DNA of 64,000 nt from Candidatus Krumholzibacteriota bacterium (GCA_029262065.1 JAJDAC010000007.1:62001-126000); one strand, 5' to 3'; shown: positions 53,298 to 62,450, counted from the stretch's first letter. A program made the numbers and translations. The notes: a model not told the origin generated them from the letters alone.

Positions 53298-53836
53298 GAC
53301 GCCCGCGCGGGTGGCGGGGGTGGGGGAAGCGCCCACTTGAGATACACGATGAACACACCCACGGTGGCCACGATCAGTACCGCCTGCCAGAAGAAGAGGT
53401 GCGACAGGTCAAACATGCCGGGCAGGTATCGGCCCGTCAGAAACAGGCCGACGATTCGGGACAGGTTGATGATCGAAAGCAGCGGTAGCCCCACGGCCAA
53501 CCCCGCGAGCTTGGATCGCAACGGGGCTGGGAACGCCACGACCGCCGCCGTGAACAGCACCCACAGATCGGTGCCGTTGCAGACATTGAGCACGCGAACC
53601 GCGAACACGCCGTCGTCGATGACCTCGGCCTGACCGCCAACGGCCGGCAGGAACAGCGACAACAGCCCTCGGCTCAGCCGGGTGACCAGGCTTGTGTAGT
53701 CGCCCAGAAACCACCTGGTGGTGGCCGGCAAAGCCAGCCCTGCGTGGAGCGCGAAGGCCACCACCAGGAAGATTCCGACCGAGGCCCATGGCCCCCGATA
53801 CCAAGCATGTTTGGATTCTCTTTGGGCTTCCGACAT
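53294..53836 (-). CDS. xrtH: Exosortase (exosortase H type)
   Basis: The 180-residue multi-pass membrane protein has the three active-site residues of exosortases in order: Cys86 in LNVCNGTD, Arg127 in LSRIVGLF and His146 in DLSHLFFWQ. Exosortases cut and transfer proteins that carry PEP-CTERM-like tails. The next gene across the divergent promoter ends in an IPTL-CTERM signal, the target of the H class. The second Met (53836) is used; the frame has another Met 8 codons earlier. Membrane segments lie at about 18-36, 52-64, 90-104, 111-132 and 148-168. Confidence 0.88.
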   Translation of the reverse strand: MSEAQRESKHAWYRGPWASVGIFLVVAFALHAGLALPATTRWFLGDYTSLVTRLSRGLLSLFLPAVGGQAEVIDDGVFAVRVLNVCNGTDLWVLFTAAVVAFPAPLRSKLAGLAVGLPLLSIINLSRIVGLFLTGRYLPGMFDLSHLFFWQAVLIVATVGVFIVYLKWALPPPPPPARAS

Positions 53837-53874
53837 AGCTGACTCTCTGCGAGGTCTCATTCTGGCAAGGATCT

Positions 53875-53904
53875 TTGCACTTTCGCGGCCGAGCCGCCTA
53901 TACT
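53875..53904 (+). promoter_or_regulatory. Sigma-70-like promoter of the IPTL-CTERM cupredoxin gene
   Basis: TTGCAC (53875-53880), an 18-base spacer and TATACT (53899-53904). The spacer holds the inverted repeat GCGGC-CGA-GCCGC, a possible operator, and the predicted transcript start falls in GGGGA-CTC-TCCCC, another small palindrome. Confidence 0.6.
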
Positions 53905-53940
53905 AGGGGGACTCTCCCCAACCCTTCAAGGAGGCAACAA

Positions 53941-54387
53941 GTGCCTTTGTATCGCATCGCGCTCGCCGCGCTGGTTAGTGGTCTGCTGGCGACTCCTGCT
54001 CTCGCTGCCACCGTCCAGGTCAACCAGGTCGGACTCACGTTCGACCCCGCCGACATCACCATCAACGTAGGTGACACCGTGGAATGGGTCTGGACCACCG
54101 GGGTCCACACCGTCACCAACGGGACCGGCGCGGCTGACCCCAACGTTGGCATCCTGTTCGATGATGCCCTTACGGTCGGCAACCCGACCCCAAGCTATAC
54201 TTTCACCACCGTGGGCGACGTGGACTACTTCTGTCGACCTCACGAGTTCTTCAATATGAATGGCATCATTCGTGTGCAGTCGGTCGGCCAGCCCGTGCCC
54301 ACGCTGGGCGAATGGGCATTCGGAGCGACGGCCTTGCTGATGCTCGCCGCCGGTTTCGTGATGGCCCGGCGACGATCCATCGCCTGA
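53941..54387 (+). CDS. Cupredoxin with IPTL-CTERM sorting signal, candidate exosortase H substrate
   Basis: The 148-residue protein has a signal peptide (to about residue 22), a plastocyanin-like domain (VNQVGLTFDPADITINVGDTVEWVW) and the full type 1 copper ligand set: His56 in GVHTV, Cys98, His101 and Met106 in YFCRPHEFFNM. It ends with VPTLGEWA (119-126), a hydrophobic helix and MARRRS. This tripartite tail is the IPTL-CTERM sorting signal, with Ala in place of the usual final Gly of IPTLxxWG. Start is GTG at 53941 after a perfect AAGGAGG. Diverges from the exosortase gene. Likely an electron carrier fixed to the cell envelope. Confidence 0.88.
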   Translation: MPLYRIALAALVSGLLATPALAATVQVNQVGLTFDPADITINVGDTVEWVWTTGVHTVTNGTGAADPNVGILFDDALTVGNPTPSYTFTTVGDVDYFCRPHEFFNMNGIIRVQSVGQPVPTLGEWAFGATALLMLAAGFVMARRRSIA

Positions 54388-54411
54388 GTCGAAACCCGCA
54401 GCAACGATTGG

Positions 54412-54439
54412 AAGGGGGCCCCTTGGGGCCCCCTTTTTT
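54412..54439 (+). terminator. Rho-independent terminator after the cupredoxin gene
   Basis: An 11-bp stem (AAGGGGGCCCC / GGGGCCCCCTT) with a TT loop is followed by T6 counting the stem end. It lies 25 bases after the stop codon. A textbook plus-strand terminator that isolates the cupredoxin as a single-gene unit. Confidence 0.9.
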
Positions 54440-54556
54440 CTTGTCACACCGACTCGGCGTGGACCAAACACCGGTTGGACTGGTGTTAACCCCGCGATGT
54501 GATAGGTTTTCGATCAACTCCCCTGAGCCTTCTAGTTGAATAAGGAGAAGGATGCC

Positions 54557-55546
54557 ATGAGCCAGGGACCGTTTGGCGAAGACCTGAACATGCGAACGAT
54601 CCAGGTGCCCAGGCCCCAAGGCCGCATCGTGGCCCTGGTCGTAGTGGCCATCGTGGCGTTCGTCGTGATCAGTTCGTCGTTCTACACCGTGGACCCAGAA
54701 GAAATCGGCGTGGTCATGCGCTTCGGCAAGTTCGTACGCGACACCGACCCCGGTTTACATTTCAAGCTGCCAGCCGGAATCGAAACCGTTGAGAAAGTGC
54801 CCATACAACGGCAGAAGAAAGTGGAATTCGGGTTCCGCACGCGAGAACCCGGAATACGAACGCAATACACCACCGCCGGATTCACCGACGAATCATTGAT
54901 GCTGACCGGCGACCTCAACGCTGCCGTGGTGGATTGGGTGGTTCAGTACCGCATCACCGACCCCTTCATGTATCTGTTCAAAGTTCGTGACGTGGACAAC
55001 ACCTTCCGGGCCATGACCGAGGCGGTCATGCGGAAGGTGGTCGGAGACCGTACGGTCAACGAGGTCCTTACCATCGGTCGTCAGGAAGTAGCCGACCTCA
55101 TCGAGGTCCAACTGCAGGAATTATGCGAGCAATACGAAATCGGCATCAAGGTCGACCAGGTCGTGCTGCAGGATGTGAACCCGCCGGACCCGGTGAAACC
55201 TTCGTTCAACGAAGTGAACGAGGCGCAACAGGAGCGCGAGAAGCTCATCAATGAGGCGCAGTCCGAGTACAACCGCGTAATTCCCCGCGCACTGGGCGAA
55301 GCCCAACAAACCATCCAGGTAGCCGAGGGCTACGCGCTCGATCGCGTCAACCGCGCCGAGGGCGAAGCCAACCGATTCGCGTCGATCTTCGACGCCTACC
55401 GCCTATCCCCCGAAGTGACGCGCAAGCGCATCTATCTCGAAACCATGGGCGAGGTGCTTCCCAAGGTGAAGAACAAGATCATCGTCGATGGAGATCTCAA
55501 GGGAGTTCTTCCGCTTCTGAACCTGAACCCGGGCGGAGGTGAGTGA
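54557..55546 (+). CDS. hflK: HflK, SPFH-domain subunit of the FtsH modulator
   Basis: The 329-residue protein has one N-terminal membrane helix (VALVVVAIVAFVVISSSFYTV) and a band-7/SPFH domain: EEIGVVMRFGKFVRDTDPGLHFKLP, then LTGDLNAAVVDWVVQYRITDP, and the coiled-coil region with YNRVIPRALGEAQQTI..AEGYALDRVNRAEGEANRF. HflK and HflC form a ring that limits FtsH proteolysis of membrane proteins; ftsH is not in the window. ATG at 54557 is used with AAGGAG upstream. Confidence 0.92.
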   Translation: MSQGPFGEDLNMRTIQVPRPQGRIVALVVVAIVAFVVISSSFYTVDPEEIGVVMRFGKFVRDTDPGLHFKLPAGIETVEKVPIQRQKKVEFGFRTREPGIRTQYTTAGFTDESLMLTGDLNAAVVDWVVQYRITDPFMYLFKVRDVDNTFRAMTEAVMRKVVGDRTVNEVLTIGRQEVADLIEVQLQELCEQYEIGIKVDQVVLQDVNPPDPVKPSFNEVNEAQQEREKLINEAQSEYNRVIPRALGEAQQTIQVAEGYALDRVNRAEGEANRFASIFDAYRLSPEVTRKRIYLETMGEVLPKVKNKIIVDGDLKGVLPLLNLNPGGGE

Positions 55547-56487
55547 TGCGGTACTTCTACATCTTCCTGGTGGTCTTCGGCGCCATACTACTGAACAGCG
55601 GTGTATTCGTGGTCAACGAGCGACACCAGGCCATCATCACCCGTCTGGGCAAGCCGGTGCGCGAACCCATCACCACGCCGGGCTTGAAATTCAAGATGCC
55701 CTTTCTCGAGAAAGTCCATCGGTTCGACAAGCGATTCCTGGAATGGGACGGGGACCAGAACGAACTGCCCACGAAGGACAAACGGTTCATCTGGGTCGAC
55801 ACCTACGCACGATGGAGAATCAGCGATCCGCTGCTGTTCTTCCAACGTCTGCGCGACGAGCGCGGAGCTCAGATGCGACTGGATGACATCCTCGACGGTG
55901 AAACGCGCAACGCCATTGCGAACAACAACCTCGTCGAGGTCATTCGAACTTCCAATCGTGAGCCAGAGGTCGACCCGCTGACGGCCGACGACGAATCGGG
56001 ACTCGCACCGATCTTGGTGGGACGCGAGGTCATTCGCATGGAAGTGCTCACCAAGGCGCAGACACGCACCTCGGACCTGGGCATCGAGATCCTGGACGTT
56101 CAGTTCAAGCGTATCAACTACGTCGAAGAGGTGCGCTTGAAGGTCTACGAGCGCATGATCGCCGAGCGCCGGAGAATCGCCGATCGATTCCGCTCCGAGG
56201 GTCAAGGTGAAGCGTCGCGTATCCTGGGTGAGAAGGATCGTGAACTCAAACGCATCCAGTCCGAAGCCTACCGAACGGCGCAGGAAATCGTGGGTCGGGC
56301 CGACGCCGAAGCTACGCAGATCTATGCGCGAGCCTACGACCGTTCGCCGGACAGCCGGGCGTTCTACGAGTACGTCCGGACCATGGAGAGCTACGCGACC
56401 ACACTGGATGCGGAGACCTCGCTGATACTCTCGTCCGATGGCGAGTTCTACAAGTTCCTCAAGCAGTCCGATTTGGGCGGCAACTAG
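55546..56487 (+). CDS. hflC: HflC, SPFH-domain partner of HflK
   Basis: The 313-residue protein shares the N-terminal helix and SPFH domain (VVNERHQAIITRLGKPVREPITTPGLKFKMPF), WVDTYARWRISDPLLFF, and the ERRRIADRFRSEGQGEASRI..EKDRELKRI coiled coil, then FYKFLKQ at the end as in other HflC. The ATG at 55546 overlaps the hflK stop by one base and has GGAGG 5 bases before it; a GTG one codon earlier would overlap by four. Confidence 0.92.
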   Translation: MRYFYIFLVVFGAILLNSGVFVVNERHQAIITRLGKPVREPITTPGLKFKMPFLEKVHRFDKRFLEWDGDQNELPTKDKRFIWVDTYARWRISDPLLFFQRLRDERGAQMRLDDILDGETRNAIANNNLVEVIRTSNREPEVDPLTADDESGLAPILVGREVIRMEVLTKAQTRTSDLGIEILDVQFKRINYVEEVRLKVYERMIAERRRIADRFRSEGQGEASRILGEKDRELKRIQSEAYRTAQEIVGRADAEATQIYARAYDRSPDSRAFYEYVRTMESYATTLDAETSLILSSDGEFYKFLKQSDLGGN

Positions 56488-56499
56488 GAAACCGGTATT

Positions 56500-56523
56500 C
56501 CCCGGGGGAGATTGCCCCCGGGG
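56500..56523 (+). promoter_or_regulatory. Hairpin holding the likely ribosome binding site of the adenylate cyclase gene
   Basis: Perfect 9-bp arms CCCCGGGGG / CCCCCGGGG with loop AGATTG. The GGGG of the right arm plus the next AAA is the only ribosome-binding-like sequence before the ATG at 56536, so the stem could block translation initiation. It may alternatively be the hflKC terminator, but no U tract follows. Confidence 0.5.
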
Positions 56524-56535
56524 AAATCGCTGCGC

Positions 56536-58083
56536 ATGACGCTCCATCGCCGTTTCGCACTCTCTTTCGTCCTCATCCTGGTGCTCGTGGGAGTAGCCGC
56601 GGGACTGCACGCCTGGAACTCGGCCCGGGTCGCGCAGCGACTGGATGATTTCGAGACCAGCGTGCGCGACGAAGAACGCGTGCGGGACCTACGCCTGGAG
56701 ATCGAGCGCCTCCACAAGGAGCTGGAGTCGCTGCCGTCACTCCTCAAAGGCGATGACGAGCGCGAGACTGCGCGCCAGGAAAACCGCTTTGCCGCGCGCG
56801 TGCAAGCCTCCTTGGATCGCATCGAAACGCTTGCGCAGGGCGTTACCGGCCACGGTCTACAGCCCGAGCTCGGGCGATGGAGTCAGGCCTGGGCTAGCTA
56901 TCCCGAACGGGCAAGAGACGACCTGGCCGCCGCCACCGACTCGTTGCGAGCGTCCACTTTGAGCCCCTACCGAAAAATGGCGCACGAGACGCTGCCGGCG
57001 TTGAGCCGCCGGGCATCGTTGCGTCGTGGAGCCTCGTGGACCGGCGCGCAGCCCGACAATGCCGATCTATGGTTGTTCCTGCTGCTGGGCGGGCTGGCGT
57101 TGATATGCGTACTACTGGCGGTGTCCGGACTCTCCACGTTCCGCTCCCGATTCCGTACGCTGCTCCACGGCGCCGCGGCCATCGGCGGCGGTGATCTACA
57201 CCATGTCATCAAGTTGCGGGGGAAAGACGAATTCACCGATCTGGGTCGCGTGTTCAACAACATGTCCCACGACCTCCAACTGACCCAGCGCCAGCTCACC
57301 ATGAGCAATCAGGAGTTGGAGAAACGAAACAAGGAAATCGACGAGCAGCGGAAGGTGAGCGAATCGCTGCTCCGCAACATCTTGCCCGCCGAAATCGCCG
57401 ACGAGCTCAGTGCCAAAGGCGAGGTAACGCCGAAGCTCTTCGACGACGTCAGCATTCTGTTCACCGATTTCGTGGGATTCACGCCGTCCACCGAATCACT
57501 GGGCGCGCAGGAGCTGGTGCGGTACCTGAACGGATACTTCACCGACTTCGACAAGATCGCACGCCGGTACCGTCTGGAAAAACTGAAGACGATCGGCGAC
57601 AGCTACATGTGCGCCGGCGGTCTGCCTGCTCCCCGGGCTTCGCATGCGGTCGACACGGTACTGGCCGCGCTCGAGATGGTGCACGTCGTCCGCGACCGGG
57701 CCACGCGCGCCGACCAACCCGGTTGGGCCGTACGCCTGGGCATCCACAGCGGACCCGTCGTAGCCGGCGTGGTTGGCATCGACAAATTCGCGTTCGACAT
57801 CTGGGGCAAGACCGTGAACTTCAGTAGCCGGGTGGAAACCACCGGCGCGCCCGACCGCATCAACATCTCGACCGAGACCTACGAGCGCGTGAAGGATCTA
57901 TTCGACTGCGAGGCGCGTGGCAAGGTCCGAACAAAAGAACAGCGCGAGTTCGACATGTACTTCGTTCGCGGCGTCCACCCCCACCTGCTCGACGAAAAAG
58001 TAGCGGGAGTTCCGTCGGGTTTCCTACAAGCCTACCAGCGCGCCTACAACGCACAGCCGCCCGCGTTTCCCAGCTTCTTGTAG
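56536..58083 (+). CDS. Membrane-bound class III adenylate cyclase with HAMP domain
   Basis: The 515-residue protein has two membrane helices (about 6-26 and 176-198) enclosing a periplasmic helical sensor region, then HAMP (LLHGAAAIGGGDLHHVIKL), a coiled coil (LEKRNKEIDEQRKVSESLLRNILP) and the cyclase domain. Catalytic residues: metal Asp in ILFTDFVGFT, substrate Lys in LKTIGDSYM, Asp in FDIWGKTVNFSSR, and the Asn and Arg of the latter. Lys plus Asp at the purine site favours ATP over GTP. Downstream of hflC by 48 bases. Signal sensed unknown. Confidence 0.9.
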   Translation: MTLHRRFALSFVLILVLVGVAAGLHAWNSARVAQRLDDFETSVRDEERVRDLRLEIERLHKELESLPSLLKGDDERETARQENRFAARVQASLDRIETLAQGVTGHGLQPELGRWSQAWASYPERARDDLAAATDSLRASTLSPYRKMAHETLPALSRRASLRRGASWTGAQPDNADLWLFLLLGGLALICVLLAVSGLSTFRSRFRTLLHGAAAIGGGDLHHVIKLRGKDEFTDLGRVFNNMSHDLQLTQRQLTMSNQELEKRNKEIDEQRKVSESLLRNILPAEIADELSAKGEVTPKLFDDVSILFTDFVGFTPSTESLGAQELVRYLNGYFTDFDKIARRYRLEKLKTIGDSYMCAGGLPAPRASHAVDTVLAALEMVHVVRDRATRADQPGWAVRLGIHSGPVVAGVVGIDKFAFDIWGKTVNFSSRVETTGAPDRINISTETYERVKDLFDCEARGKVRTKEQREFDMYFVRGVHPHLLDEKVAGVPSGFLQAYQRAYNAQPPAFPSFL

Positions 58084-58103
58084 ACGCAAACCAGAACGCC
58101 CCG

Positions 58104-60491
58104 CTACCGGCGGGGCAGCAGCGTGAGGGTTCGCGTGGTAGGACCGGCCAGGAATGGCGTGGGGCGACCTTCCGCCCAGTCGGTATGACCATCACCGTAG
58201 TGCGGCGACATCGGGTGGCCGCTCTGTCCCGCGGGCATATGGAACAGGCCGTGCTCTTCACGCCCGGGGGCCACGACCATGCGCTGGGAAGCGCCGTGAC
58301 GAGGGTGCTGCACGCGGGGCATCCAGCTATCGCCAGGCAGCGCCAGCCTCGGCATATCGAGCCAGCTCGAAAGGAACGGCACGGCCGCACTCAAAGGGTG
58401 CGTGATCCGGGTCGCGTTGCGTTCACCCCAATTGCGGCCCGCCAGGCTGGAACGCCCCGCGCGCAGTCGATCGGCCGTGGAATCGGCCTGGGCAATCAGG
58501 AATTCGCCCCAGCCGGCGTAGCCCGGTGGTGTGAGATGGGCGGGGCGGGCTTCCAGCAACGCCCAAACGGGACCCTCGGGCCGCGGCAGATCGCCCGGAT
58601 CGAATTCGGGGGCCTGGGAACGAACGGAACTGGTGAGGCCTCGATAGACCTCCGCGACCACCGAGCCCCGGAACTCCCGAACCAAGCGGTACCCCACCGA
58701 CTCGACCGCGGCGCGGCCACCCCACTGCCGCACGAACGACAAGATTTCCGATCGTGAGGGCGTGTCGCCCGCATCTTCCAGTACGCGCGTCAGCAACTGT
58801 TGCCACGGCGTCAGAAATCGAGCTTCGTCGTCGAGTTGGACCGCCAGCATGTCGTGCTCGTCGAACTGGTCCATGGCCAGCAGGCGATCGCGAATCTGTT
58901 GGGCGCGAGCGCCCAGCGCGTAGCCGTCGTCACCGATCTTGGCCAGGTCCTCCCCCCCCACCACCCGGGCGTTCGCCGTCCAGATACGTCCACTGGCCGG
59001 GCGAATCACCGCCGGCGTTTCCTCGGGCAACAACCAACCCTGCCAACCTTCACCGTCGGCCCAACTACGCGGGCGGTCCCCGGGTACAACGCGGCGTGGA
59101 ATGCGGCCCATGACGGTCCAGGCGATGTCGCCGTCACGGTGGGCGACCACGAAGTTCTGGTGGGGGATGCCGCACCTAGGCGCCAACTCCACCGCCGCCT
59201 CCAACTCCACCACCCGTTCCATATCCAACAGGTTGAAATTCACGGCCGCTTCGTCGTGGGCCACCCAGCGCAACACGCGGACGCGGCCCGCGTGGTCTTG
59301 ACCGAGTACTGGACCCCAAATCGACCATTGCACCACTTCGGTGACGGGGTCACCGCCGCGAACGCGAATGACTTCCTCCACGCTCTCGATCGACTTCCAT
59401 CCACCGGGCGTGCGATACCTGCGTGCATCGCCCGGATCCAACTCCAGCAGGACCACATCGGCGTAGTCGCCGTAGCTGTTGGTATACCCCCAGGCGATCG
59501 ACGTGTTGCTACCCACGATGATGGCGGGAGCTCCGGGCAACGTCACGCCGGCCAAGCGGTAGGCCTGTCCTTGTTCGTTCCAACGCAACTGCGCGCGGTA
59601 CCAGATCGACGGAACACGCAGCCCCAGGTGCATATCGTTGGCCAACATGGCCGCGCCGTGGTTGGTATGGGTGCCATCCACCGCCCAATTGTTGCTGCCC
59701 AGGAAGACACCGTCAGAGAATGGGTGACTCCGGATTGCCGCGTCACCAGACGCGGCCGCGCGGCGCTGCCGCAGATCGAGGATGTCGGAAGATGGTATGG
59801 GCGGTTGCGTGTACGTCGTGCTGTCGATGGCGGCGTCCCACCGCTGTGAGCCCACCGGCGTCAAGAACTCCGCCAACGCCGCCGGCGCCAGATCGAACAG
59901 TGCGCCGCGAGCCGATTCGCGATCGCCGTTCTCGTCCTGTAGATCGATGAACATGGTCAACAAGACCAGCACCGAGTCCTGCGGACGCCACGCTCGCGGC
60001 TTGGATTGCAGCAGGTAGTACTCGAACGGTCTCGCCGCCTGCTCCTGCAGGCCCGCGTTCACTCCGCGCGAGTAGGCCTCCAGAATCGTTCGAGTACGCC
60101 CTTCCATGGCCCGCACCACGCGTTCCGCCACCGCGCGGAACCGATGGCGACGAAACGACCGATCGAGCTCAACGGTGGCTGAACCCAACAATTCGGAAAG
60201 CTCGCCGGCCGACGTGCGACGAAGCAGATCCATTTGAAAAAATCGATCCTGGGCGTGGACGAAACCGGTGGCGAACGCCGCGTCTTCGCGCGTACTACCC
60301 ACGATGGTGGGAATGCCGCGGCCGTCGCGCTCGACGTTCACGGCGGCACCAAGTCCGTCGACGGTGCGAAGCCCCTGGGTCAGCGGCAGGCTACGGCGCA
60401 GCTGCACGAAGGCGAGGACAGCAATCACTATCGCGATCAGCGTGACGACCGCCAACAGACGGCCCAATCCCAGCCATACGCGCCGCGCCAC
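58104..60491 (-). CDS. Penicillin acylase family (Ntn-hydrolase) protein
   Basis: The 795-residue protein has an N-terminal membrane helix (LLAVVTLIAIVIAVLAFV), then RDGRGIPTIVGSTREDAAFATGFVHAQDRFFQMDLLRR at the start of the alpha region. The autocatalytic nucleophile Ser, at about residue 264, lies in FLGSNNWAVDG. TNHGAAMLANDMHLGLRVPSIWY and NTSIAWGYTNSYGDYADV follow, as in penicillin/AHL acylases. The natural substrate could be an N-acyl amide or signal lactone. GTG at 60491 is chosen 10 bases after the peptidase stop; ribosome binding site is weak. Confidence 0.87.
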   Translation of the reverse strand: MARRVWLGLGRLLAVVTLIAIVIAVLAFVQLRRSLPLTQGLRTVDGLGAAVNVERDGRGIPTIVGSTREDAAFATGFVHAQDRFFQMDLLRRTSAGELSELLGSATVELDRSFRRHRFRAVAERVVRAMEGRTRTILEAYSRGVNAGLQEQAARPFEYYLLQSKPRAWRPQDSVLVLLTMFIDLQDENGDRESARGALFDLAPAALAEFLTPVGSQRWDAAIDSTTYTQPPIPSSDILDLRQRRAAASGDAAIRSHPFSDGVFLGSNNWAVDGTHTNHGAAMLANDMHLGLRVPSIWYRAQLRWNEQGQAYRLAGVTLPGAPAIIVGSNTSIAWGYTNSYGDYADVVLLELDPGDARRYRTPGGWKSIESVEEVIRVRGGDPVTEVVQWSIWGPVLGQDHAGRVRVLRWVAHDEAAVNFNLLDMERVVELEAAVELAPRCGIPHQNFVVAHRDGDIAWTVMGRIPRRVVPGDRPRSWADGEGWQGWLLPEETPAVIRPASGRIWTANARVVGGEDLAKIGDDGYALGARAQQIRDRLLAMDQFDEHDMLAVQLDDEARFLTPWQQLLTRVLEDAGDTPSRSEILSFVRQWGGRAAVESVGYRLVREFRGSVVAEVYRGLTSSVRSQAPEFDPGDLPRPEGPVWALLEARPAHLTPPGYAGWGEFLIAQADSTADRLRAGRSSLAGRNWGERNATRITHPLSAAVPFLSSWLDMPRLALPGDSWMPRVQHPRHGASQRMVVAPGREEHGLFHMPAGQSGHPMSPHYGDGHTDWAEGRPTPFLAGPTTRTLTLLPRR

Positions 60492-60501
60492 GGCGCTCAG
60501 C

Positions 60502-62349
60502 TCAGCCGGTCCATCCGAGTACCTCGTCGATGGCCTTCGTGGCCAGCGGGTGATAGCTACCCCGCGCCCGACGGTAGATGTCGCGACCCAACTCGCGCCC
60601 CTCCTGCGTCTGCGCCAGAGCCCCGTAGATGGGCCGCAGGAACTTGCCCCGGCCCATGTCCAACAGGAAGGACTCCATTGCCGCAAACGCTGGCTGATAC
60701 CACGCCCGCACGGCGATCTGAACCCACTGGTTCAGGATTTCGGAGTTCTTGGTGTTGCTGAAATCGAACGCCGCATCGAGCTTCGCCATCTGGTCGCGCG
60801 AGATATCGTTGGGCAGTCGCCGCAGGAAGTGCAGCCAATGATGCGAGGTCCAGCCCTCGACATCCAGCGTGGCCGGGTCGGCGCCGTTGTTCCAGGCGGT
60901 CAGCTGACGTTCGACCGCCTCCAGGGCCTGGCTGCGCGGTTGTGGACAATTGAACGGAATCCCCGGTCCGTACACCCATGCCTTCATGTCGACCGTTTCG
61001 AAGAACTTGGGGTGCGTCTGCGCGAACGCCGCTTCGGTTTCCTCCAGGAAACCCTGGGTGTCGACGCTGGAGAACCGATGGCGTTGGAAGTACGAACGCA
61101 GGTACGGATCCCAGTTCTCGCGCCCCACCGTTTCCTCCAGTAGCCGCAGGAAAAAGTACCCTTTCTCATAGGCTATGTCGGTGAAACCATCGTCGGGGTC
61201 TCGCCCCGCCAGATCCAACTTGAGTCGCGTATCGGGACTGGTCTCGCCCAACGTCGCAACGTCTTCTTCCAGGTCCTGGTATCCCAGTCGTGCCAACATC
61301 TCCGAGTAGTCGCGCCCCTCGATCGCCTCCATGATCCGACGTTCCAGGTACACCGTGAACCCTTCGTTCAACCAGAAGTGATCCCAGGTTCGATTGGTCA
61401 CGAGGTTCCCTGACCAGGAATGCGCCAGTTCGTGCGCTACCAACGCCACCAGACTGCGATCGCCAGCCAGGATCGTGGGCGTCGCAAACGTCAGGCGTGG
61501 GTTTTCCATACCGCCGTAGGGAAAGTACGGAGGCAAAACCAACAGGTCGTAGCGGCCCCAATCGTAGGGGCCGTAGAGTTCTTCCACCGCCAGCATCATG
61601 TCTTCGGTATCGGCGAATTCCCACGCCGATGCCTTCACCAGACCCGGCTCCGCGTACACGCCCACCCTCTTGCCGATGGAAGCGAATTCGAGATTTCCCA
61701 CCGCCAGAGCCAACAGGTAGGCCGGCACCGGCTGGGGCATGCTGAACTCATAGACACCGTCGCTGGAAATCCTGGTGGGATTCTCGGCGCTCATGAGGGC
61801 CATGAGGCCGCGCGGTACCGTCACCCGCGCATCGTAGGTAAAGCGCATGCCCGGGCTGTCGGGGCAGGGAATCCAACTGCGCGCATACACCGACTGCGAT
61901 TGGCTGAACAGAAACGGAGCTTTCTTGTCGTGCGTCTGCGACGGCTCGAGCCACAGCAACGCTTCGGCGTTGGGCTGCGTTTCGTATTGTATGGTTACGA
62001 TCTGCGTGGACGGCGCAATGGCAATCGTCAATGACCGACCCAGGTAGGGCTGGGCTTTACCCAGGGAAAAATCCTGGGATCCCACACCGTCGAGCGATAC
62101 CGCGTGGATGATGAGGTCCGATGTGTCGAGCACCAGCTCATCGGTCCCCGAATGGTTCGATACATGCAGCTCGGCCGTGCCCGAGAGCACGCGGCGGTCG
62201 AAGTCCACGGCCAGATCCAGGGCCAGGTGCTCCACCGTGACCTTGTCCGGTCGGGCGAAGCTATGCGGATCGGGGCGCGATCCCGTGGACGCACATCCGA
62301 TGACCATGAGAAGCACCAAACACGAAGCGAATCCACGCGGTCGCAACAC
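60502..62349 (-). CDS. M1 family metallopeptidase lipoprotein
   Basis: The 615-residue protein has a lipobox (MVIGC, Cys19), the exopeptidase motif GGMENP, and the zinc site HELAHSW..WLNEGFTVYLE (HExxH at about residue 305, Glu 18 residues on). The C-terminal third has helical repeats like leukotriene A4 hydrolase/aminopeptidases. It removes N-terminal residues from peptides, likely in the periplasm. GTG at 62349 is chosen because AAGGAG precedes it by 7 bases and a clean lipoprotein signal follows. Followed by the penicillin acylase gene after 10 bases. Confidence 0.9.
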   Translation of the reverse strand: MLRPRGFASCLVLLMVIGCASTGSRPDPHSFARPDKVTVEHLALDLAVDFDRRVLSGTAELHVSNHSGTDELVLDTSDLIIHAVSLDGVGSQDFSLGKAQPYLGRSLTIAIAPSTQIVTIQYETQPNAEALLWLEPSQTHDKKAPFLFSQSQSVYARSWIPCPDSPGMRFTYDARVTVPRGLMALMSAENPTRISSDGVYEFSMPQPVPAYLLALAVGNLEFASIGKRVGVYAEPGLVKASAWEFADTEDMMLAVEELYGPYDWGRYDLLVLPPYFPYGGMENPRLTFATPTILAGDRSLVALVAHELAHSWSGNLVTNRTWDHFWLNEGFTVYLERRIMEAIEGRDYSEMLARLGYQDLEEDVATLGETSPDTRLKLDLAGRDPDDGFTDIAYEKGYFFLRLLEETVGRENWDPYLRSYFQRHRFSSVDTQGFLEETEAAFAQTHPKFFETVDMKAWVYGPGIPFNCPQPRSQALEAVERQLTAWNNGADPATLDVEGWTSHHWLHFLRRLPNDISRDQMAKLDAAFDFSNTKNSEILNQWVQIAVRAWYQPAFAAMESFLLDMGRGKFLRPIYGALAQTQEGRELGRDIYRRARGSYHPLATKAIDEVLGWTG

Positions 62350-62450
62350 TATTTCTCCTTGGAAATCATGATGAGGGGAAGCAGGAAGGTAACACCGAAT
62401 CAAGGCGTCCATCCAGTCCCGATCGGTCGTAGCCTGGAATCCCACAAAAA

